Shown here piece by piece: positions 5,852-8,272 of a stretch of 8,272 nucleotides of DNA (positions within the stretch are counted from its first letter, which is position 1; each line of letters begins with the position of its first letter). The stretch spans positions 1 to 8,272 of the forward strand of contig JAKAMV010000408.1 of NCBI GenBank assembly GCA_021812735.1. Reading direction: 5' to 3'. The position numbers and the translations under genes were made by a program. The notes below the pieces were generated by a model. The model saw nothing but the letters and a program-made list of their open reading frames with translations. It was not told where the DNA came from and did not search any database. The DNA is from Chloroflexota bacterium (GTDB lineage: Bacteria; Chloroflexota; Limnocylindria; Limnocylindrales; CSP1-4).

Positions 5852-6835
5852 ATGCCGAGCAACGAGACGCTCCGGGCGATGCATCGCCAGATGGTGCGCA
5901 TCCGCCTGTTCGAAGAGACGATCCAGCAGTGCTACTTCGAGGGCAAGCTGCCTGCCTTCGACATCGCCGCGGGCCCGGTCCCCGGGGAGATGCACCTCGC
6001 GGCCGGCCAGGAGCCCGTCGCCGCGGGGGTCTGCGCGCACCTCCGCCCGAGCGACACGGTGACCGCCACCCACCGCCCGCACCACGTGGCGCTGGCCCAC
6101 GGCATGGACATGCGGCGGATGGCCGCCGAGATCTTCGGCAAGGACACTGGGCTGGGCCACGGCAAGGGCGGCCACATGCACCTGTTCGACCCGGCCACCA
6201 ACTTCGGCTGCAGCGGCATCATCGCCGAGGGCATGCCCGGAGCCGTGGGCGCCGCGCTGGCGGCCAGGAAGCAGGGCAGGGACGACATCGCGGTCTCGTT
6301 CTTCGGCGAGGGCGCGGCCAACCAGGGCGCCTTCCACGAGTCGCTCAACCTGGCGGCCGTCTGGAAGGTGGGCGTGGTCTTCGTGTGCGAGGACAACGAC
6401 TGGGCCATCAGCGTGCCCAAGGCCAAGTCCACGGCCATCGCCAGCAACGCGGATCGGGCGGCCGCCTACGGCATGCCGGGCGTGCTCATCCCGGACAACG
6501 ACCCGGTGGCCGTCTACGAGGCCGCGGGCGAGGCGGTGGCGCGGGCTCGCCGCGGCGGCGGGCCGTCGCTCATCGAGGTCAAGACGCAGCGGCTGCTCGG
6601 CCATTTCGAAGGCGATCCCCAGCTCTACCGGACGGCCGAGGAGATGGAGCGCCTCAAGGCCACCGACGCGCTCCACATCTTCGAGCGCCGGCTGGTGGAC
6701 ACCGGCGTCCTGGCCGAGGCGGATGCCGCCGAGGCGTGGACGGCGGCTCGGGCCGAGGTGGACGACGCGATCGGCTTCGCGCGCACGAGCCCGTACCCGC
6801 AGCCGTCCGACGCGCTGCTCCACGTCTTCGCGTAG
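5852..6835 (+). CDS. acoA: Thiamine-diphosphate-dependent acetoin dehydrogenase E1, alpha subunit
   Basis: This 327-residue protein is full length for the E1 alpha subunit of a 2-oxoacid/acetoin dehydrogenase complex. With AcoB it would cleave acetoin on ThDP and acetylate the E2 lipoyl group, in the cytosol. Visible marks are RLFEE near the N-terminus, the E1 alpha GQEPVAAGV segment, GLGHGKGGHMH at 100-110, the ThDP-metal motif beginning GEGAANQG (152-159) and ending EDN (180-182), and GHFEGDPQ from 250, which is typical of acetoin dehydrogenases rather than pyruvate dehydrogenases. The motif normally reads GDG...NN. Here E153 replaces the metal-ligand Asp and D181 the first Asn, while N182, the expected metal ligand, is kept. 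Everything else is intact, so I take it as active. acoB begins 16 bases after the stop. The substrate could also be another 2-oxoacid, but the acoX-acoA-acoB-acoC order favours acetoin. Confidence 0.88.
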   Translation: MPSNETLRAMHRQMVRIRLFEETIQQCYFEGKLPAFDIAAGPVPGEMHLAAGQEPVAAGVCAHLRPSDTVTATHRPHHVALAHGMDMRRMAAEIFGKDTGLGHGKGGHMHLFDPATNFGCSGIIAEGMPGAVGAALAARKQGRDDIAVSFFGEGAANQGAFHESLNLAAVWKVGVVFVCEDNDWAISVPKAKSTAIASNADRAAAYGMPGVLIPDNDPVAVYEAAGEAVARARRGGGPSLIEVKTQRLLGHFEGDPQLYRTAEEMERLKATDALHIFERRLVDTGVLAEADAAEAWTAARAEVDDAIGFARTSPYPQPSDALLHVFA

Positions 6836-6851
6836 GCAGGGAGACCAGACG

Positions 6852-7868
6852 ATGACTGTCGAGACGAAGCGCCTCCTGACGACGTCGAAGGCCATCTCCG
6901 AGGCGATCGCCCAGGAGATGGAGCGCGACCCCAGCGTCTTCGCCATGGGCGAGGACATCGGCACCTACGGCGGCATCTTCGGCGCCACCGAGGGTTTGCT
7001 CGCCAAGTTCGGCCCGGAGCGGGTCATGGACACGCCCATCTCCGAGACGGGCTTCATCGGCGCGGCGACGGGCGCTGCCATCGCGGGCATGCGGCCGATC
7101 GTGGAGCTGATGTTCGTTGACTTCTTCGGCGTGGCCATGGACCAGATCTACAACCACATGGCCAAGATCCACTACGAGTCCGGCGGCAACGTCAAGGTGC
7201 CCGTCGTGCTCACCACGGCCATCGGCGGCGGGTACTCCGACGGCGCCCAGCACAGCCAGACGCTCTACGGGCTGTTCGCCCACCTGCCGGGCATGAAGAT
7301 CGTGGTGCCGTCCACGCCGTATGACGCCAAGGGCCTCATGATCTCCGCCATCCGGGACGACAACCCGGTGCTGTACATGTTCCACAAGGGCGTCATGGGC
7401 CTGGGCTGGATGACGCCCAACCCGCGGGCCACCGGCCACGTGCCGGAGGAGCCGTACGCCATCCCGATCGGCAAGGCGGACGTGAAGCGCCCGGGCAAGG
7501 ACGTCACGATCGTCACCCTGTCGCTGATGGTGCACCGCGCGCTCGACGCGGCCGAGGACCTGGCCAGGGAGGGGATCGACGCGGAGGTCATCGACCTGCG
7601 CTCGGTCATCCCCCTGGACCGCGAGGCCATCATCGAGTCGGTCCGCAAGACCCACCGTCTGCTCGTGGTGGACGAGGACTACCGGAGCTTCGGGCTGACC
7701 GGCGAGGTCATCACGTCGGTCGTCGAGGGGGCCTTCGACCACCTCGACGTGCCGCCGGCCCGGCTCGCCTACCCGGACGTGCCGATTCCGTACAGCCGCC
7801 CGCTGGAGCAGTTCTGCCTGCCCAACCGGGAGACGATCGCCGCGGCGACGCGGCAGCTCGTCGTCTGA
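6852..7868 (+). CDS. acoB: Acetoin dehydrogenase E1, beta subunit
   Basis: This 338-residue protein pairs with AcoA to make the alpha2-beta2 E1. The N-terminal transketolase-type pyrimidine-binding domain (about 7-182) holds GEDIGTYGG (33-41) and the conserved E65 in DTPISETGF. E65 is the glutamate expected to activate ThDP at N1'. H134 in SDGAQHSQ matches the active-site histidine of E1 beta chains. The C-terminal domain (about 200-325) contains VTIVTLSLMVHRALDAAEDLAREGIDAEVIDLRS and the PYSRPLE segment. No motif is missing. The frame is open upstream from 6723, but ATG 6852 has AGGGAG eight bases before it and gives the normal N-terminus. The 16-base gap from acoA implies translation from one transcript, and the gap to acoC is longer (74 bases) and structured. 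Confidence 0.92.
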   Translation: MTVETKRLLTTSKAISEAIAQEMERDPSVFAMGEDIGTYGGIFGATEGLLAKFGPERVMDTPISETGFIGAATGAAIAGMRPIVELMFVDFFGVAMDQIYNHMAKIHYESGGNVKVPVVLTTAIGGGYSDGAQHSQTLYGLFAHLPGMKIVVPSTPYDAKGLMISAIRDDNPVLYMFHKGVMGLGWMTPNPRATGHVPEEPYAIPIGKADVKRPGKDVTIVTLSLMVHRALDAAEDLAREGIDAEVIDLRSVIPLDREAIIESVRKTHRLLVVDEDYRSFGLTGEVITSVVEGAFDHLDVPPARLAYPDVPIPYSRPLEQFCLPNRETIAAATRQLVV

Positions 7869-7877
7869 CCTCCGACC

Positions 7878-7916
7878 CGGGAGGGTGCCGCGGCCTCAGC
7901 CTGCGGTGCCCTCCCG
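7878..7916 (+). other. Strong intercistronic RNA hairpin between acoB and acoC
   Basis: Bases 7878-7893 pair with 7901-7916 without a gap: 16 pairs with a seven-base loop (CCTCAGC). The outer eight pairs are GC-rich (CGGGAGGG with CCCTCCCG), and three inner pairs are G-U on the plus-strand RNA (7886/7908, 7887/7907, 7892/7902). The G-U pairs would be A-C mismatches on the other strand, so the structure suits plus-strand RNA. No U-tract follows, so full termination is not expected. The acoC ribosome site begins 13 bases after it. Confidence 0.65.
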
Positions 7917-7942
7917 ATCCGCCCCTCCGAGGAGCCCCGACC

Positions 7943-8272
7943 ATGCCCCGCGACATCACCGTGCCCCGCCTCTCCGACGCAACCGACGAGGGGATGCTCG
8001 TGGCCTGGTTCGTGGAACCCGGCCAGCGCGTCAGCGCCGGCGACACCGTCGCTGAGGTCCAGATGGAGAAGACGTCCTACGACGTGGTGGCGCCGGCGGC
8101 GGGCCGGATCGAGCGCCTGCTGGCGGCGCCGGGCGACATTGTGACTGCGGCCACCGCGATCGCGACGCTGGCCGACGACGGCGGGGACGGGGTGTCGGCG
8201 ACAACGCCTGCCCAGACGACGTCGGCGGCGGTTCCTGCCGAGACGGCCCCGGCTCCCGCCGAGGTGGCGGCG
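7943..8272 (+). CDS. acoC: Lipoyl-domain E2 of the acetoin dehydrogenase complex, N-terminal part (3' end outside window)
   Basis: The first 110 residues of an E2 acyltransferase are visible, and the frame stays open to the window edge. Residues 1-78 form a lipoyl domain: ITVPRLSDATDEGMLVAWFVEPGQRVSAGDTVAEVQMEKTSYDVVAP. K43 in QMEKTSYDV sits at the hairpin turn and is the expected lipoylated lysine. The more common text around this lysine is ETDKA. After about residue 80 comes an Ala/Pro/Thr-rich stretch typical of the mobile linker between the lipoyl domain and a following E3/E1-binding or catalytic domain. The E2 would carry the acetyl group from E1 to CoA. GAGGAG stands eight bases before ATG 7943. 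The catalytic HxxxD region is outside the window, so a fully functional acyltransferase (or the alpha/beta-hydrolase-type domain found in some AcoC proteins) cannot be confirmed. Confidence 0.85.
   Translation, partial: MPRDITVPRLSDATDEGMLVAWFVEPGQRVSAGDTVAEVQMEKTSYDVVAPAAGRIERLLAAPGDIVTAATAIATLADDGGDGVSATTPAQTTSAAVPAETAPAPAEVAA

Noticed and set aside
5843..7742. Minus-strand open frames opposite acoA and acoB
   Set aside because: These are antisense shadows of well-identified E1 subunits, with no start signals and no domains.

Overview
The window is very GC-rich chromosomal DNA. Codon third positions are almost all G or C, so long open frames also appear opposite the real genes. Gene style (tight operons, clear GGAGG-type ribosome sites, some TTG starts, TAnnnT-like -10 boxes) fits a high-GC bacterium such as a member of the Chloroflexota or Actinomycetota. 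The phylum cannot be fixed from the sequence alone. There are seven protein genes, five complete and two cut by the window edges. There are no RNA genes, insertion sequences or CRISPR arrays, and no stretch longer than about 200 bases lacks a gene.

Left part (1-4111). The 3' part of a family GT4 glycosyltransferase (plus strand) meets, tail to tail with only six bases between them, a large minus-strand gene. That gene encodes an 809-residue FAD-dependent amine oxidoreductase fused to a glycine-cleavage T-type (folate-binding) module, the architecture of dimethylglycine and sarcosine dehydrogenases. Upstream of it on the same strand, after 193 bases, lies a short-chain dehydrogenase/reductase (SDR) gene. 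The two may be co-transcribed, but the FAD gene also has a possible -10 box placed for a leaderless transcript.

Right part (4289-8272). Divergent from the SDR gene is a small gene for a cysteine-rich CWC-family (putative zinc-binding) protein. After a 151-base gap with two sets of direct repeats comes a four-gene acetoin-dehydrogenase-type operon: acoX (NAD-kinase-like protein), acoA (E1 alpha), acoB (E1 beta) and the start of acoC (lipoyl-domain E2). AcoA and AcoB would form the thiamine-diphosphate E1 that cleaves acetoin (or a related 2-oxo or hydroxyketone substrate) and passes the acyl unit to the lipoyl-lysine of the E2, giving acetyl-CoA and acetaldehyde. The E3 (lipoamide dehydrogenase) gene and any regulator such as acoR are not in the window.

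I see no convincing wholly new system. The most distinctive signals are non-coding: direct repeats flanking a -10-like box before acoX, a perfect ten-base Shine-Dalgarno sequence across the acoX stop codon with no start codon after it, and a 16-pair hairpin with G-U pairs between acoB and acoC. At protein level, the E1 alpha carries an Asp-to-Glu change at its expected metal ligand.
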